From assembly GCA_022820665.1 (NCBI GenBank), contig JAJEFB010000053.1, positions 1-53,300 on the forward strand: 53,300 nt of DNA, given 5' to 3'. The DNA comes from Anaerolineae bacterium. Lineage in GTDB: Bacteria; Chloroflexota; Anaerolineae; Aggregatilineales; Phototrophicaceae. Position 1 is the first letter of the stretch; every line of letters begins with the position of its first letter. The notes below the pieces were generated by a model, which was given only the letters and a program-made list of their open reading frames with translations, was not told the origin of the DNA and did not search any database. This document shows, one piece after another, positions 24,202 to 34,163 of the stretch. Made by a program: the position numbers and the translations under genes.

Positions 24202-25029
24202 ATGAAAACCGACTTGACACAAGCACAAATTGATTTCTATCAAGAGAACGGCTATATCATCATCGAGGACTTTCTGACGTCCGCTGAGCTGGAAACCTGG
24301 CGCCGAAATGTCGACGATGCCGTGGAAAAGCGCGCAGACCGCCGGCTCGCAGACGGTCCCGGTTGGCGGGATAATGATAGTGAAGAAAACAGCTATTATA
24401 ATCGTGTCTTCGTGCAGCGCATCAACCTCTGGACCGACCACGAGGGCATGCGCGAGTTGATGGTGGATCCAGGCCTCGGGAAGCTGGCGAGCGAACTAGC
24501 CGGGGTCGACGGCATGCGCATTTGGCACGATCAAGCCTTGATCAAGCAGCCCTGGGCCAACCCCACTGGCTGGCACCTGGACAACCCCTACTGGTCCTAT
24601 TCATCGCGGGACGCCATCAGCATTTGGATCGCGCTGGACGACGCCACCCGCGACAACGGCTGTCTCTACTTTCTGCCGGGCACGCACAAGACCGCCACCT
24701 TTGATAATTCGAGCATCGGCGTGAATACGGGGGAATTGCTGGATGTCTATCCGCAATGGGCGGAAATCCAGTCCGTGGCCGCGCCGATGGCCGCCGGATC
24801 CTGCTCCTTCCACAACGGCTTGCTGGCACATGGCGCCGGCGCCAACATGACGCCTGGCACAAGGCGGGCGATGACCTGCGGCTATATGCCCGATGGCTGC
24901 GTCTTCAATGGCATACCCAATATCCTGCCGCAGAACTACCTGGACACATTAGAAATTGGCGACGTGTTGGACAACGACAAACTCAACCCCTTGATATGGC
25001 ACAAGACCAAACCCTATGTGACGGCTTGA
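24202..25029 (+). CDS. Phytanoyl-CoA dioxygenase (PhyH) family protein
   Basis: 275 residues from the ATG at 24202; an upstream in-frame ATG lacks a ribosome site. FYQENGYIIIEDFLT (12-26) is the usual PhyH opening. The iron ligands are His125 and Asp127 in GWHLDNPYW and His210 in LLAHGAG; Arg221 in GTRRAM would bind 2-oxoglutarate. Soluble Fe(II)/2-oxoglutarate hydroxylase; substrate unknown. It stands alone between the cytochrome gene and a convergent MetE-like gene. The 23960-24201 interval before it shows no recognisable feature beyond short repeats of cttgctca. Confidence 0.88.
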   Translation: MKTDLTQAQIDFYQENGYIIIEDFLTSAELETWRRNVDDAVEKRADRRLADGPGWRDNDSEENSYYNRVFVQRINLWTDHEGMRELMVDPGLGKLASELAGVDGMRIWHDQALIKQPWANPTGWHLDNPYWSYSSRDAISIWIALDDATRDNGCLYFLPGTHKTATFDNSSIGVNTGELLDVYPQWAEIQSVAAPMAAGSCSFHNGLLAHGAGANMTPGTRRAMTCGYMPDGCVFNGIPNILPQNYLDTLEIGDVLDNDKLNPLIWHKTKPYVTA

Positions 25030-25119
25030 CAATCGGCCTGACAAGGTTTCATGAACTGCCCCGCATCCATCCGCGCACTGCCGCCATAGCCTTGTGACTT
25101 GCAGCGGGGCGATCAGGGC

Positions 25120-26244
25120 TTATGTGTAGCGCTCGCGCAGAATCCCGGCGGCTTGCGACATCGCTGTGAGCTTCTGATAGCTTTCTTCGAGCGAAATCGG
25201 ATTCGTGCTCGTCGGTGCGAATCCACAATCCGGGTTGAGCGTGATCTGCTCCGGCGCCAGGAATCTCAGCGCCTTTTCGGCACGTTCCACAATGAGCGTC
25301 GGTGTGTCTACGATCTCTCCGCGTACATCAACCACGCCTAAGCCAATTTCCTTATCTGTCGGGAAGCGACCAAAAACCGAAATATCACCCGCTTGCGATA
25401 CCGCGAACTCCATCGCCAATTGGTCAACATCCGCTTTCAGCAGATAGGGCATGATCGGTTCGTAATCCCCGCTGGCGTAAACCGTGCGCGCGCGATTGCC
25501 TCGGCAAACATGCAGCGCGGTCTTGATACCGTCAATGCCCGCCACAACGCAATTCAGATCATCAATCGCGCGCTTGATCTCGGCATCCGGGTCTTTGAAC
25601 CGCGCCCGGTGCTCCGGATCCACGAAGAAGCATAACCAGGGATCATCAAATTGAACAACATCGACGCCGACATCGCGCAATGCCAAGACTTCCCTCCGCA
25701 GAATCGGAATAACAGCTTCGATGAAGTCGCGACGACTGGCATAAGCGTCGCTGGAATAATCCGGATGCCACAGCCGCCCCCCAATCATATGCGGCGATGG
25801 CAATGCGACTTTGCTTTGCCGCTCGGTCGTCTGACGCAGGAAAGAGGCGCCCCCCGCCGCAATCGGACGCCTATAAGTCATCTTCTCTACTACAAGAGCT
25901 TGCTGGAATTCCTTTAGCGTCCATTGCTGCGGCGCGGAGAAACCCGTATCCGGTACGACCTCGGGCGCAAGCGAAGTAGTCTGATATTCGGCTTGTTGAA
26001 AGCCGCCAACCATCTGGGCGAAAACTTCAAAGTAACCGATTCTGCGCCATTCGCCGTCCGATATGATGTCTATGCCGGCCGCTTCTTGCAGGCCAATGGC
26101 AAAGCTGACGGCTTTATCCATAGCCTCGTCCAGCGCTTCATCGCTCAAGCTTCCGTTTTGATGCGCCAGCAGCAGGTCAATAACCCATTTTGGACGTGGC
26201 AAACTACCGATCACGCTGGTTGGGAAGAGAGTTTCTGCTGTCAT
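25120..26244 (-). CDS. Cobalamin-independent methionine-synthase (MetE C-terminal) family protein
   Basis: 374 residues, equal to the C-terminal barrel of MetE only; the N-terminal folate domain is absent. Opening TSVIGSLPRPKWV is characteristic of this family. Zinc ligands can be placed at His245 and Cys247 (LHVCRGN), Glu279 (AMEFA) and Cys340 (NPDCGFAP). Such short MetE-like proteins move methyl groups onto thiols from donors other than methyl-folate, or act on thiol compounds such as 2-hydroxyalkyl-coenzyme M. Which applies here is not known. It faces the PhyH gene tail to tail. Confidence 0.87.
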   Translation of the reverse strand: MTAETLFPTSVIGSLPRPKWVIDLLLAHQNGSLSDEALDEAMDKAVSFAIGLQEAAGIDIISDGEWRRIGYFEVFAQMVGGFQQAEYQTTSLAPEVVPDTGFSAPQQWTLKEFQQALVVEKMTYRRPIAAGGASFLRQTTERQSKVALPSPHMIGGRLWHPDYSSDAYASRRDFIEAVIPILRREVLALRDVGVDVVQFDDPWLCFFVDPEHRARFKDPDAEIKRAIDDLNCVVAGIDGIKTALHVCRGNRARTVYASGDYEPIMPYLLKADVDQLAMEFAVSQAGDISVFGRFPTDKEIGLGVVDVRGEIVDTPTLIVERAEKALRFLAPEQITLNPDCGFAPTSTNPISLEESYQKLTAMSQAAGILRERYT

Positions 26245-26268
26245 TTGCCGTCTCGCTACAGGCCAGGT

Positions 26269-27693
26269 CTACACCAATAACTCTGGCTTGTCGGAACAGA
26301 TGGCATCGACGCCCAGCGCCTTCAAAGCGGCAATTTCTGATGGGCGCTCTTCGTGCCAACAGACGATCCCCAATTCCGCCTCCCGCACCGCCTCTATCCA
26401 CTCGGGCTTGAGCAAACGATGCGGCTGCTCAGCTCGGTTTTCCCAGCAGGGATGGACATAATCCGCCTCAACCGACTGAGCCAGCTTCACCGGATCAATA
26501 TTGACCGCGCCGAACAATATCGAAGTCTGGGCATCGGATCGAGCCGCCTTCACATGAGCTAGATAATCCGGCCGGAACGAGCCGAAAATCGTGTCTCGCA
26601 GATAGTGGTATTCATCAAGCGTCTCCAGCAGCGCTAGAGCCGACCGCGCGCTGAGTTGCTTGATATCCAAATACAAACCCAAGCCCAGACGGCGGCACAA
26701 GCTAACGGCTTCTTCAAAACTGATGATCTTGCCCCGGTCTGTATCCAGGCGTCTCAGCTCATCCAAACTGGAATCCGAGACATTTCCATCAATGCCGTAG
26801 ACGCGTCTCAAGCTGCTGTCATGGATGACGACAGGCACATCATCCGCGGTGGCGCGAATGTCAATTTCCACCATATCAGCCCCGAGCTCGGCGGCTGCCC
26901 GCAATGCCTCTGCCGAGTTTTCCCGGGCATAAGCCGACCCGCCGCGATGCGCGATCCGCAACACACGTCGCTGATCCGGCGGAATCGTATGCCGCAGTTG
27001 CTCAATCCAGGCGCTGATACGTCTGGGTATCCACTCGCAGAGCTGCCGCCAGGGGACAAAGATCGCCTCGCGCAGGTCAAACTCCTTTGAAAAATCGAAA
27101 CTCGGCTCGAAGCGCAAACGTTCCAGATAGCTATGAACCAGACGATTGTTCAGCGGTACCCGTTCCCGAATGACGCCTGCAAACAAAGGCGTTACGTGTA
27201 CGCCCATTCTGCCGGCGTGACGGCCGCAGCTTGCCAGCGTCGTGGCTTTTCTTTCCAGCAACCAACGCGGTGAGGGCGCAAATGCATGTTTGCCGGGTTC
27301 TGAGTACAGCGCGGGGCGGTTATCTTCAATATGGGGACCCTGGCCACCATCCGCCATCCGATTGTAACCGCCATGCCAACTCGCTTCGGTATCAACCAGA
27401 ACCCCGTCGCCATCGACATAAACCCAGATATGCTCAAGTTCATAGAGGTGCCCGATATCCCAATCCCACCAAATGGCATATTCGATGGCAAAGGCGATAT
27501 TTTCTTTCAGTAGGATCTCGCGAGGAAAGGAGGTCGATAACGCGCTCTCGCGGAAGACCGTATAACCGACAGCCGAAGGCAGAAATGGCTCTTTCGCGTC
27601 AAAGCGGATAAATGCGGCGTAGCGCAAGGCAAGCTCATGATCCGAAGGAGAGGCTACCGCTCGGTCAAGCCCCTGCAAGCGCATATCCAGCAT
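26269..27693 (-). CDS. Glycerophosphodiester phosphodiesterase with unknown N-terminal domain
   Basis: 474 residues. The C-terminal half (about 244-474) is a GDPD barrel: HRGG (249-252), Glu276 and Asp278 in VEIDIR, His291 in VVIHDSS, and the C-terminal ALGVDAICSDKP. It releases glycerol-3-phosphate from glycerophosphodiesters. The first 230 residues form a separate domain rich in Trp, His and Asp (YAIWWDWDIGHLYELEHIW, DTEASWHGG) that I do not recognise with certainty; it recalls Vps62/DUF946-like proteins. No signal peptide. It starts 21 bases after the UgpC-like ATPase gene, which supports a glycerophosphodiester or glycerol-3-phosphate uptake role for this transporter cluster (inference). 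Confidence 0.85.
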   Translation of the reverse strand: MLDMRLQGLDRAVASPSDHELALRYAAFIRFDAKEPFLPSAVGYTVFRESALSTSFPREILLKENIAFAIEYAIWWDWDIGHLYELEHIWVYVDGDGVLVDTEASWHGGYNRMADGGQGPHIEDNRPALYSEPGKHAFAPSPRWLLERKATTLASCGRHAGRMGVHVTPLFAGVIRERVPLNNRLVHSYLERLRFEPSFDFSKEFDLREAIFVPWRQLCEWIPRRISAWIEQLRHTIPPDQRRVLRIAHRGGSAYARENSAEALRAAAELGADMVEIDIRATADDVPVVIHDSSLRRVYGIDGNVSDSSLDELRRLDTDRGKIISFEEAVSLCRRLGLGLYLDIKQLSARSALALLETLDEYHYLRDTIFGSFRPDYLAHVKAARSDAQTSILFGAVNIDPVKLAQSVEADYVHPCWENRAEQPHRLLKPEWIEAVREAELGIVCWHEERPSEIAALKALGVDAICSDKPELLV

Positions 27694-27714
27694 GGCGACA
27701 GGCTCGGCTCGTCC

Positions 27715-28803
<1,089 letters not shown>

Positions 28804-28852
28804 TGCATGCGTCTTTCTCGCTCTGCCGCAACAGCCCTTGCGCGAAACGGTA

Positions 28853-30430
28853 TCAGGAACTGCCTTTCGTCCCGCCGGCATAAATATTCAGCAGGTATTC
28901 CTGGGCGAAGATAAAGAAGATGAAAATGGGTATCAATTGGAACAAGCCCACAGCCGCCACCTGGTTCCAGTCAACTGGCGCTGTTTCGTCAATCAGTTCA
29001 TTCAGGAAAACCGGCAAGTTGCTCACGCCGCTGCCGATAGAATACGTAGCTGGAATAATATAAGCGTTCCAGCCGCCGATGAAAGCGAAAATCCCCAGTG
29101 CCAGCAAGCCGGGGCGAATCTGCGGCAAGAGGATCTCCCAGTAAGTGCGCCAGCGCGAAGCGCCGTCTATGAGCGCCGAGCGCTCCATATCCCAGGGGAT
29201 GTTGTCGAAGAATCCTTTCATCAACCAAACGCCCAGCGGCAGTTGAAAGGCGACCATAACCAAGGCAATGCCGCCTACTGTATTGAAGCCGATCAATTCG
29301 CCGATGACCGGTATGTTCCCAAGCCGCAACAGCACAATGAAAATGGGAATGAGCAAGGTGATGGCTGGGAAGCCGTGAAGGATTAGCGTGAACGAGAGAA
29401 AGAAACGCCGCCCTGGGAAGTGCATTCGCGATAAAGCGTAACCCGCCATCGACGAAACCAATAAGACCACGAAGGTCATAACCACTGCGATCGCCAGCGA
29501 CGTCATGAATATAGGGACGATATTGAATTCCAGCCCGGCGATATTGCCAACGAAGATCGACTCCCAGTTTTTCAGGGTAAAGCCGCCAAAATTGTCATTC
29601 CCATCGAGCGGCACCAGCCCTTCGGTGCGGAAACTGAACGTGGCGATGATCACCCAAAAATAGCCGACGATCAAAGGCGATAGCAGCCCGACCAGCGCAA
29701 TATAAGGCGCCCAATGGCCAGGCAAAAATACGATAATCGCGGTGAATACCAGCGCCAGCGCCAAACCCGGCAACAAAGCGCCAAGCTGCTTGTCGGAAAC
29801 CAGAACAACCCGGACCGTCTCCTGCAGTTCCTCGTCGCTTCGCGTGAAGCGCAAACGCAGCGGGTCGCCCTCCGTTGACTGGCTAAGGCGCTTGTTGAAG
29901 GCGCCCAAATCCACCGCGTCGCGACGAATGGCGCTAATGACATCGCCCACCTGCAAGCCAGCCGTCTCGGCCGCGCCGCCGGCGACGACTGCATCGACGC
30001 GAATGCCCGCCTCAGTCTGGCTCAGCGTCATTTGCAGGGATTGCCGCGGCGCGAATACACCATAGTCAAGAACAAAATATCCGGCGGAAATGAGCGCGAA
30101 CAATAGCGCTGTGCTGGTAAAAGCCAATCCCAGCGCCCTCGCGATATCGGATCTTGTGTAGCGGCGGGCGACGCTCGCCCCGGAGATGTAAGCGACAAAG
30201 GGCAGCGCCAGCAAAGCCAGACGAGTCAAAACATCCGTCACCGTCTCTTCGACGCTGCCTAGGGCAAAAAGCGGACCAATTACCCCGCTGAACAAGAAGG
30301 CGGCGATGAGCAAAACACAAATGCTGATGGCGCCGAAGCGCAGGGCTTCCGCCAGGTCTTGCGGGAAGCTCTGTGGGCTCTCGTCGACTTTGACTTTGAG
30401 CGTGTCGAAGAGTCCGTCGCGCGACTTCAT
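28853..30430 (-). CDS. ABC transporter permease (MalG type) with an N-terminal membrane-PDZ extension
   Basis: 525 residues, almost twice the normal MalG/UgpE length. Order: basic cytoplasmic start, helices at about 32-52, 68-86 and 102-122, a PDZ domain (about 125-210, with GIRVDAVVAGGAAETAGLQVGDVISAI), helices at 216-236 and 240-263, then a normal MalG-type permease core (265-525) with EAA-loop residues MERSALIDGASRWRTYWEILLPQIRPG (split: 415-441). By the positive-inside rule the PDZ domain faces outward, where the binding protein docks. PDZ domains bind C-terminal tails or exposed strands. The start overlaps the stop of the MalF-type permease (ATGA). Not a sequencing join: the frame is continuous and the two parts are linked by helices. 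Confidence 0.9.
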   Translation of the reverse strand: MKSRDGLFDTLKVKVDESPQSFPQDLAEALRFGAISICVLLIAAFLFSGVIGPLFALGSVEETVTDVLTRLALLALPFVAYISGASVARRYTRSDIARALGLAFTSTALLFALISAGYFVLDYGVFAPRQSLQMTLSQTEAGIRVDAVVAGGAAETAGLQVGDVISAIRRDAVDLGAFNKRLSQSTEGDPLRLRFTRSDEELQETVRVVLVSDKQLGALLPGLALALVFTAIIVFLPGHWAPYIALVGLLSPLIVGYFWVIIATFSFRTEGLVPLDGNDNFGGFTLKNWESIFVGNIAGLEFNIVPIFMTSLAIAVVMTFVVLLVSSMAGYALSRMHFPGRRFFLSFTLILHGFPAITLLIPIFIVLLRLGNIPVIGELIGFNTVGGIALVMVAFQLPLGVWLMKGFFDNIPWDMERSALIDGASRWRTYWEILLPQIRPGLLALGIFAFIGGWNAYIIPATYSIGSGVSNLPVFLNELIDETAPVDWNQVAAVGLFQLIPIFIFFIFAQEYLLNIYAGGTKGSS

Positions 30431-31410
30431 AGTGCTTCCACCCGCGGCTCGGCGATCAATTCGTCAAAGCGGAATACCCGCATATATATCACGGCGAGCA
30501 CGACGCCGATCATGACCAAAAGCACGGCGAAAGCCGAGCCGTAACCCCACTGGGCATTGCCAAAATAATTCGACAAGGCGCGGTGATACGCCGTCAGGGA
30601 CCATACCTCCGTGCGATAAAGACCCGGACCGCCATCGGTCAACAACTGAATCTCCACGAATGATGTCAACAAGGACAGGGTCTGGTAGGTCACGACAAAG
30701 AGCAGGGGCCAACGGATCAAAGGCATAATGACATAGCGGATGCGCTGCAACTTCGACGAACCGTCGACCAGCGAGGCATTGAGCAGGTCCCTGGGGATCG
30801 ACTCGATAGCGGAGGTGAAAATGATCATGCCAAAGGACACGCCGATAAATCCATTAACGACAACGACGAATACCCAGGGATTGGTGGAAATATAGTTGTA
30901 AGTGGGCTGCCCAAGCGCCTCGTTGAATTGGTTGATAATCCCAAAGGGCGCCTCCGCTATCATTCGCTTCCAGATCAGAATATAGACAACGGGCGAGGTG
31001 ATGCGCGGCAAGATCCACAGCGCGCGAAAGACAAAGCCCGCGCTGCGGTCGATATGCGTCGTTAGCAAGGAGACCAATAGCGCCAGGGATACGTTAAAGA
31101 TTGAGAGCGTAACGAGCACATAAAAGATGGTGTTAAAGAAAATCTTGCGCGCGAATTGATCGTTCAACAATGTCTGATAGTTTTTGAGGCCGATGAATTC
31201 CATGATGGCGAGGTTGGAGGTGAAATTCGAGCTCGCCAGATTGGTAAGGCTCAAGTAGAGGACGATGGCCACCGGGATCAAGAAAAAGACGATGACGAGA
31301 ATGCCCGCCGGCGCCATAAATCCGTAAGCGCCCAGATATGACTTCAGGGCGTTGCTTCCGCCGCGGCTCCGAGGAACTGTCGTATCGCCTGTTTTTGCTT
31401 GTTCGGACAT
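30427..31410 (-). CDS. ABC transporter permease (MalF/UgpA type)
   Basis: 327 residues. Cytoplasmic Ser/Gly/Arg-rich start, then six predicted helices beginning with APAGILVIVFFLIPVAIVLYLSL. The EAA loop is NASLVDGSSKLQRIRYVIMPLIR (about 208-231). The final helices end in an Arg/Glu-rich tail. It forms the heterodimeric channel with the PDZ-containing permease next to it. The gene follows the binding-protein gene after a hairpin (31498-31531). Confidence 0.88.
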   Translation of the reverse strand: MSEQAKTGDTTVPRSRGGSNALKSYLGAYGFMAPAGILVIVFFLIPVAIVLYLSLTNLASSNFTSNLAIMEFIGLKNYQTLLNDQFARKIFFNTIFYVLVTLSIFNVSLALLVSLLTTHIDRSAGFVFRALWILPRITSPVVYILIWKRMIAEAPFGIINQFNEALGQPTYNYISTNPWVFVVVVNGFIGVSFGMIIFTSAIESIPRDLLNASLVDGSSKLQRIRYVIMPLIRWPLLFVVTYQTLSLLTSFVEIQLLTDGGPGLYRTEVWSLTAYHRALSNYFGNAQWGYGSAFAVLLVMIGVVLAVIYMRVFRFDELIAEPRVEAL

Positions 31411-31497
31411 AAGTGAAACTCGCGCTTTGTTGGAAACCCAATTTTCAGGGCGGGCGCTCCCGGATCATTTTGGGAATGCGGAGCTTGGCCTGCTTGC

Positions 31498-31531
31498 CGG
31501 TCAAGGGGAGCGGTCCCGCTCCCCTTGACCG
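31498..31531 (-). terminator. Intercistronic hairpin after the Ugp-like binding-protein gene
   Basis: cggtcaaggggagcgg (31498-31513) pairs perfectly with ccgctccccttgaccg (31516-31531): a 16-bp stem, in practice with a 4-6 base loop. It lies 36 bases past the stop codon of the binding-protein gene on the minus strand and before the permease genes. No poly-U tail on the minus-strand transcript, so partial termination or mRNA protection is likelier than full termination. Confidence 0.7.
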
Positions 31532-31566
31532 ATCTTAAACGACTTGCGCGAACGACAGACAATCAA

Positions 31567-32910
31567 CTAGCGAACTGTGATGCCGTCGCCCAACTCATTC
31601 TGCATTTGCGCGATGGCGATATCGGCTGCGCCTGCCGCATCCGCTTCGCCCGTCTCTACCGCCTGGATGCCCAGGAAGTAGGCGTTCGACCAGGCATTCC
31701 AACCGGGATGATTGGGCAGTGCCGTCGTATGATCGAGCATGTAGTGCGCGCTGCTCAGCAAACGGTTGTTGGCGTAAGCCTCGGATTCCAACTGCGCGTT
31801 GAGAATGCCCAGATGGAAGCTGTCAATGGCGTGCTTGTTGTTGTGCTCGGGCGTCGTGATCGCCGCGATCAACTCCAGAGCCACATCCGGATTCTCGCTG
31901 CCGCTGCTGATCATGTAGGTGAGCGGATGCGTCAGCGTGATTGCTTTGCCCGTAGCCATGGCCGGGATCAGGGTCAAGCCGATATTTTCGAAGAGGAACT
32001 CATCGCCGCCCTTGTCGGCAACATAGTTGATCGCCCAGTTGGGCCAGTTCCAAGTGCCGCCAGCGGCGAAGAGCACGGTATCGGCCTGCGCCACCGTCGG
32101 ATGCCAGACTTCGTTCCAGTCCAGCCCGATGACATCGGAGCGCAGCACGCCAGACGCCACCGCGCCGCCCAGCAGCTCGTAGGTCGCGACCAAAGCCTCG
32201 CTGTCCACCACCAGGTTGCCTTCCATATCGAGGACTTCGCCGCCATGGCCGTAGTAGTAGTAGAGGAAATCGGGACCGTTGCTCGGGCGGTGCCACCAGC
32301 CATTGCCAGCATCGACGATGCCTTCTTCAACCGCGGCTTCAGCGGTCGCCAACATATCGGCGAAGGTCCACTCGCCAGCAGCGACGCGGTCGGGCAGGGA
32401 CTCGATGTCTTCCTCGCTCCAGCCCAGGTCGCGCAGCAGCAGCTTGCTGTAGAAGATCGGTCGCGCTTCGGCGTCCTGCGGGATACCCCAAATCTGGCCC
32501 GCGTAGCCATGCGAATCCCACAATGACGGCACAATATCATCAAATTCGCTGTGCATGCCAATCACGTCATCCAGCGGGATGATGAACCCGGCCGGCGCCC
32601 AGGCGCCAATGTCTTCGTGGCCCGACAAGATGATATCGGGCGCTTCGCCGGCTTCCGATGCCAGAACGAATTCGTTCTTGTAGTCGCCCCATCCGGCATT
32701 GTCCTGGATGAGGTTCAACTCGATATCGATGCCCAGGTTGGCTTCGACTTCGGCTTCGACTTCCGCAAAATTGTTGCAGCGCCAGTCTTCTTCAGGCGGG
32801 CTGGCTTTGCAGCGAATCGTGATGCTGATTGAATCTTGCGCGCCGACAATTCCGGTTAGCAAACTCAAAACCAGGATGAAGATCAGCGCGATGCCTAATC
32901 TGGAAAACAT
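31567..32910 (-). CDS. Extracellular solute-binding protein, family 1 (Ugp-like cluster)
   Basis: 447 residues. Signal peptide MFSRLGIALIFILVLSLLTGIVGAQ without a lipobox Cys. The mature chain has the family-1 landmarks: ASEAGEAPDIILSGHEDIGAWA, LPDDV-like region PLDDVIGMH, the AGQIWGIPQDAEARPIFYSKLLL segment, and DALEL-type region NPDVALELIAAITTPEHNN. Two Cys (CKASPPEEDWRC) near the mature N-terminus could form a disulfide. Ligand probably glycerol-3-phosphate, a glycerophosphodiester or a sugar; the first two are favoured by the adjacent phosphodiesterase (inference). The C-terminus ends GDGITVR, a possible partner for the PDZ domain of its permease (speculative). Confidence 0.88.
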   Translation of the reverse strand: MFSRLGIALIFILVLSLLTGIVGAQDSISITIRCKASPPEEDWRCNNFAEVEAEVEANLGIDIELNLIQDNAGWGDYKNEFVLASEAGEAPDIILSGHEDIGAWAPAGFIIPLDDVIGMHSEFDDIVPSLWDSHGYAGQIWGIPQDAEARPIFYSKLLLRDLGWSEEDIESLPDRVAAGEWTFADMLATAEAAVEEGIVDAGNGWWHRPSNGPDFLYYYYGHGGEVLDMEGNLVVDSEALVATYELLGGAVASGVLRSDVIGLDWNEVWHPTVAQADTVLFAAGGTWNWPNWAINYVADKGGDEFLFENIGLTLIPAMATGKAITLTHPLTYMISSGSENPDVALELIAAITTPEHNNKHAIDSFHLGILNAQLESEAYANNRLLSSAHYMLDHTTALPNHPGWNAWSNAYFLGIQAVETGEADAAGAADIAIAQMQNELGDGITVR

Positions 32911-32950
32911 TATTCGCTTCTCCTGTCGATGAAATGTATACGGTAGATGG

Positions 32951-32980
32951 AGTATAGCATAAAACGCCTCGGATTCTCAA
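32951..32980 (-). promoter_or_regulatory. Sigma70-type promoter for the Ugp-like operon
   Basis: Minus strand: -35 TTGAGA (32975-32980), an 18-base spacer, -10 TATACT (32951-32956), about 40 bases before the binding-protein ATG. It is back to back with the promoter at 33005-33033. Confidence 0.6.
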
Positions 32981-33004
32981 AAATCATCTATGGGACAATT
33001 AAAT

Positions 33005-33033
33005 TTGATTTGTCAAGTCTTTAAGACTAAAAT
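33005..33033 (+). promoter_or_regulatory. Sigma70-type promoter with internal palindrome before the PhyH gene
   Basis: Plus strand: -35 TTGATT (33005-33010), a 17-base spacer, -10 TAAAAT (33028-33033). The spacer contains agtctt-t-aagact (33016-33028), a perfect 13-base palindrome in the position of an operator that would block RNA polymerase. Confidence 0.55.
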
Positions 33034-33059
33034 ATCCGCGAGCGCAAATAAGATAAGAA

Positions 33060-34118
33060 ATGAGAGAAACCAAACTAATGAATGACCAACTGAAAGAATT
33101 TCGCGTCTCCAACGACGCCATGAACGACCCCGAGGAACTGCAACGCCGCATCGCCGATGAGGGCTATCTCTTTTTCAAGCGGCTGGTGAATCCCGACCGA
33201 CTGTGGGAGCTGCGCCGCGAGATGATGAGCATGATTCAGCAAGTCGGCTGGCTCGTCGCCGGCACCGACCCCATGGACGGCATCGCCGATATCAACATGC
33301 GCTACACCGAAGGCGACAATGAATACAGCGCCGGTTACGCCGAAGTCTACAAGATCGAAAACTTCCATCGTGCCGGGCACTGGCCCGAGTACCTGGACAT
33401 CATCGAGAAGATGGTGGGCAAACCCATCATGCCGCATCCGCAGAAGATCGCCCGTATCTGGTTCCCCAAATACACCGAGCACACCACGCCCAAGCACCAG
33501 GACTTCGTGCACTTCCAGGGCAGCTACGACAATATCACCTGCTGGGCGCCGATCGGCGATTGCCCGATTGAACTGGGCGGCTTGGCGGTGATTCCGAAGT
33601 CTCACAAGGTCGATCGCGTGCTCGACCACCACTTCTCCCTGGGCGCCGGCGGGCTGATCGTCGACGAAACCGAACACGAAGACATCGATCCGGTCTGGTA
33701 TACCACCGATTACGAAGCTGGCGACGCCCTCTTCTTCCCCGCGCTGACCATCCACCAGGCGCTGCCCAACTATACCGAAGACAAGCTGCGCCTCTCCCTG
33801 GACAATCGCTATATGCTCGTCGGCGACAATGTCGCTGAGCACATGCTGACGCCGCATGAACCGAGTCTGCTCACTTGGGACGACATCTACCCGGGCTGGC
33901 AGTCGGATGATCTCAAGTACTACTGGAAGTCATACGACAATCCGGTTGTCGAGAAAGATCTGAGCTTCGGCGAGAAGGGCCGCGCGGAAGCAATCGAAAT
34001 GGCGCGCGCCGGCAATGAACACGCCATCTATGCCTTAAAGCGCGGCGTCAAGAATAGTCCCGATACCGTCGCTCCCGAAGTACTAGCGCTCCTGGACGAA
34101 CTCGGCGTCGAAGTCTAG
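33060..34118 (+). CDS. Phytanoyl-CoA dioxygenase (PhyH) family protein
   Basis: 352 residues; the start is the ATG at 33060 or the Met six codons later, both with weak ribosome sites. Iron ligands His146 and Asp148 in PKHQDFVHF and His232 in TIHQALPN; Arg244 or Arg250 (LRLSLDNRY) for 2-oxoglutarate. The C-terminal ~70 residues (LSFGEKGRAEAIEMARAGNEHAIYALKRG) are helical and extend beyond the usual PhyH fold. Only distantly related to the other PhyH protein at 24202. It lies 45 bases before two desaturase genes on the same strand, so the three may modify one lipid or lipid-like substrate (inference). Confidence 0.87.
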   Translation: MRETKLMNDQLKEFRVSNDAMNDPEELQRRIADEGYLFFKRLVNPDRLWELRREMMSMIQQVGWLVAGTDPMDGIADINMRYTEGDNEYSAGYAEVYKIENFHRAGHWPEYLDIIEKMVGKPIMPHPQKIARIWFPKYTEHTTPKHQDFVHFQGSYDNITCWAPIGDCPIELGGLAVIPKSHKVDRVLDHHFSLGAGGLIVDETEHEDIDPVWYTTDYEAGDALFFPALTIHQALPNYTEDKLRLSLDNRYMLVGDNVAEHMLTPHEPSLLTWDDIYPGWQSDDLKYYWKSYDNPVVEKDLSFGEKGRAEAIEMARAGNEHAIYALKRGVKNSPDTVAPEVLALLDELGVEV

Positions 34119-34163
34119 TACCAACGCCCTCTTCACAATGAACGAGTAAATGGCGGGCTTGCC

